7,375 nucleotides of DNA. Origin: Fimadaptatus sp963928645 (lineage in GTDB: Bacteria > Bacillota > Clostridia > Christensenellales > Aristaeellaceae). The DNA is taken from the NCBI GenBank assembly GCA_963928645.1, contig CAWVGT010000275.1:1-7375 (forward strand), given 5' to 3'. Below are positions 5,941-7,375 of the stretch, one piece after another (the first letter of the stretch is position 1; every line of letters starts with the position of its first letter). The notes below the pieces were generated by a model. That model was not told the DNA's origin. It was given only the letters and a program-made list of their open reading frames with translations, and did no database searches. Made by a program: the position numbers and the translations under genes.

Positions 5941-7155
5941 ATGCTGCGGATACTGCTGCACGGCGCGAGCGGGCGCATGGGCAACACGGTGGCCGAGCTG
6001 GTGCGGCGCGAGGACGATATGGAGATAGTCGCGGGCGTGGACCGGTACGCGCCCACGCGCGAGCTGGGCTTTGAGGTGTACGACGCGCTGGACAAGTGCG
6101 CGGTCGAGGCCGACGTGATGATAGACTTTTCGCAGCCGGGCGCGCTCAGCGGTGTGCTGGAGTACTGCATGAAGCGCGGACTGCCGCTGGTGCTGTGCAC
6201 GACCGGCTTCGGCGAGCAGGACATAAAGCATATAGAGCAGGCGTCCACGCGCATACCGGTGTTCCGCTCGGCGAACATGTCGCTGGGCATAAATCTGATA
6301 GCGCGGCTGGCGGGCGAGGCGGCGGCGTTCTTCGGCGACAGCGCGGACATAGAGATAGTCGAGACGCATCACCGCGGCAAGGCCGACGCGCCCAGCGGCA
6401 CGGCGGTGCTGCTGGCCGACGAGATCAACGCGCAGCTCAACGGCGCAAAGGAGTACGTATTCGGCCGGCACGGCGCGCAGGCGCGGCGCAAGCCCGCGGA
6501 GCTGGGCATACACGCGGTGCGCGGCGGCAGCGTGGTGGGCGACCACGAGGTAATGTTCTTGGGCGACGAGGAGCGCGTGACGATATCGCACAGCGCGCAG
6601 AGCCGCACGGTGTTCGCATACGGCGCGATAGAGGCGGCGCGCTACCTCAGCGGCAAGCCGCCGCGGCTGTACGACATGCACGACCTGCTGGTCGACAAGT
6701 CGACCGTGACCAATGTGTACGTCGAGCGCGACGTGGCGGTGCTTACGCTGCGCGGCGTGGACGCGGCCGGCGGCGGCGCGGCGGAGTTCTTCGGGCGCAT
6801 GGCGGCGCTGAACTACAACCTGGACATGATAAGCCAGGCCGCGCCGGTGGCGGGCAGGGTCGACGTATCGGTGTCGCTGGGCGAGGCCGACGCGTACCGC
6901 GCGCTGAACGCGCTGGCCCGCGAACAGCATGACTGGGAGCTGGAGATCTGCGACCGGCAGGTCAAGGTCACGGTCGAGGGCCTGGGCATGCAGCGCCAGA
7001 GCGGCGTCGCGGCGCGGATATTCGCGCTGCTGGCGAAAAAGGGCGTGACGGTCACGCTGGTCACGACGTCCGAGACCAAGGTATCGCTGCTGGTGCCCGC
7101 GGCCGACGAGCGCAAGGCAGCGCTGGCGCTGCGCGAGGCGTTTGAGCTGAACTGA
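5941..7155 (+). CDS. dapB: 4-hydroxy-tetrahydrodipicolinate reductase fused to tandem aspartokinase-like ACT domains
   Basis: The reductase makes tetrahydrodipicolinate using NAD(P)H. Residues 1-250 are a complete DapB: dinucleotide loop GASGRMG (8-14), CTTGF (86-90), catalytic signature ETHHRGKADAPSGTA (141-155) with H143 and K147, GIHAVRGGSVVGDHEVMF (189-206), SHSAQSR (216-222), and the usual C-terminal LYDMHDLL (243-250). Most DapB proteins stop about here, at 230-270 residues. This one runs on to 404 with no stop or frameshift. Residues about 256-330 resemble the first ACT domain of aspartokinases (NLDMISQ at 293-299). Residues about 338-403 resemble the second (VEGLGMQRQSGVAARIF 345-361, TTSETKVSLLV 375-385, terminal LREAFEL). 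No aspartokinase catalytic domain is present. The inferred role of the ACT pair is feedback binding of lysine or a related amino acid, or contact with aspartokinase. AAGGGAGAGG (5922-5931) precedes ATG 5941; the gap after dapA is 39 bases. Confidence 0.93.
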   Translation: MLRILLHGASGRMGNTVAELVRREDDMEIVAGVDRYAPTRELGFEVYDALDKCAVEADVMIDFSQPGALSGVLEYCMKRGLPLVLCTTGFGEQDIKHIEQASTRIPVFRSANMSLGINLIARLAGEAAAFFGDSADIEIVETHHRGKADAPSGTAVLLADEINAQLNGAKEYVFGRHGAQARRKPAELGIHAVRGGSVVGDHEVMFLGDEERVTISHSAQSRTVFAYGAIEAARYLSGKPPRLYDMHDLLVDKSTVTNVYVERDVAVLTLRGVDAAGGGAAEFFGRMAALNYNLDMISQAAPVAGRVDVSVSLGEADAYRALNALAREQHDWELEICDRQVKVTVEGLGMQRQSGVAARIFALLAKKGVTVTLVTTSETKVSLLVPAADERKAALALREAFELN

Positions 7156-7184
7156 ACACGGGGCCAGCATGCGGCCCAACCGAC

Positions 7185-7242
7185 AAAAGCAGACCCCGCG
7201 TCGCCTGTGCGCCCGCCGCATCAGGGACGAGGGGTCTGCTTT
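7185..7242 (+). terminator. Terminator of the asd-dapA-dapB operon, probably bidirectional
   Basis: A perfect 12-bp stem (AAAGCAGACCCC 7186-7197 with GGGGTCTGCTTT 7231-7242) continues past one mismatch with CGTC/GACG (7199-7202 with 7226-7229), with a loop of about 23 bases. It begins 30 bases after the dapB stop. The A-run on the left and T-run on the right let it work on both strands, as expected between convergent genes. Confidence 0.85.
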
Positions 7243-7313
7243 ATAATATGTAGGAACAGCCCAGAGCGCGGCGCGACGGCGCATGCGCGCCAGGCAAAGC
7301 GTCCCGCGCCGGG

Positions 7314-7375
7314 TCACTCGTCGTCGAGCTCCCGCGTTGCGGGCAGGTTGAGGCACTCCACGCCGCTGAGGCTCT
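7314..7375 (-). CDS. 3' end of an unidentified minus-strand gene (partial)
   Basis: Reading the minus strand from the window edge gives an open frame of 19 codons ending in TGA (7316-7314). The last residues are SGVECLNLPATRELDDE. I do not recognise the protein. Support is modest: the frame is open to the edge, the tail is acidic and protein-like, and the convergent arrangement with dapB is matched by a bidirectional terminator between them. The 5' part lies outside the window. Confidence 0.5.
   Translation of the reverse strand, partial: SLSGVECLNLPATRELDDE

Noticed and set aside
6690..7155. DapB C-terminal extension as a frameshifted or decayed aspartokinase gene
   Set aside because: The extension is in frame with dapB, has no stop, keeps conserved ACT residues to the end and uses the same codon pattern, so it looks like a maintained fusion.
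7242..7247. TATAAT as a promoter -10 element after dapB
   Set aside because: It sits in the tail of the terminator with no -35 element at the right distance, and no plus-strand gene follows in the window.
5911..7356. A 481-residue minus-strand open frame opposite dapB
   Set aside because: It is a shadow of the high-GC codons of dapB: Arg/Ala/His/Tyr-rich, no recognisable domain, and dapB has clear family motifs.

Overview
The window is GC-rich and reads as chromosomal DNA of a Bacillota-type bacterium, probably a high-GC member of the Clostridia. The pointers are two exact TTGACA-17-TATAAT promoters, strong AGGAGG-type ribosome binding sites, a lysine riboswitch before a dap operon, and an ABC-2 exporter set common in Gram-positive bacteria. 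The taxonomic call is inference. Isoleucine is written mostly as ATA (63 of 77 Ile codons in four genes by hand count), which is odd for so GC-rich a genome.

Layout. Bases 1-121 hold no gene I can support. A consensus promoter (122-150) starts a three-gene ABC transporter operon: ATPase (232-1206), permease 1 (1203-2006, overlapping by ATGA) and permease 2 (2012-2788), probably ending at a hairpin (2823-2849). Bases 2789-3540 hold no convincing gene. Most of this stretch is a diverged tandem repeat array (about 2863-3430), followed by a stem-loop (3421-3465).

A second consensus promoter (3541-3569) drives a lysine riboswitch (about 3591-3790) and an intrinsic terminator (3831-3855). These control asd (3890-4972), dapA (5017-5901) and dapB (5941-7155), three consecutive steps from aspartyl phosphate to tetrahydrodipicolinate in lysine and peptidoglycan precursor synthesis. 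A long hairpin (7185-7242) closes the operon. It faces the 3' end of an unidentified minus-strand gene (7314-7375).

The most notable feature is DapB. A normal reductase of about 250 residues continues in one uninterrupted frame into about 150 residues that closely resemble the tandem ACT regulatory region of aspartokinases. Together with the riboswitch, this suggests that lysine (or a related amino acid) may control this operon both at transcription and at the reductase enzyme itself. The Asd looks like the archaeal/fungal-type subgroup rather than the E. coli type.
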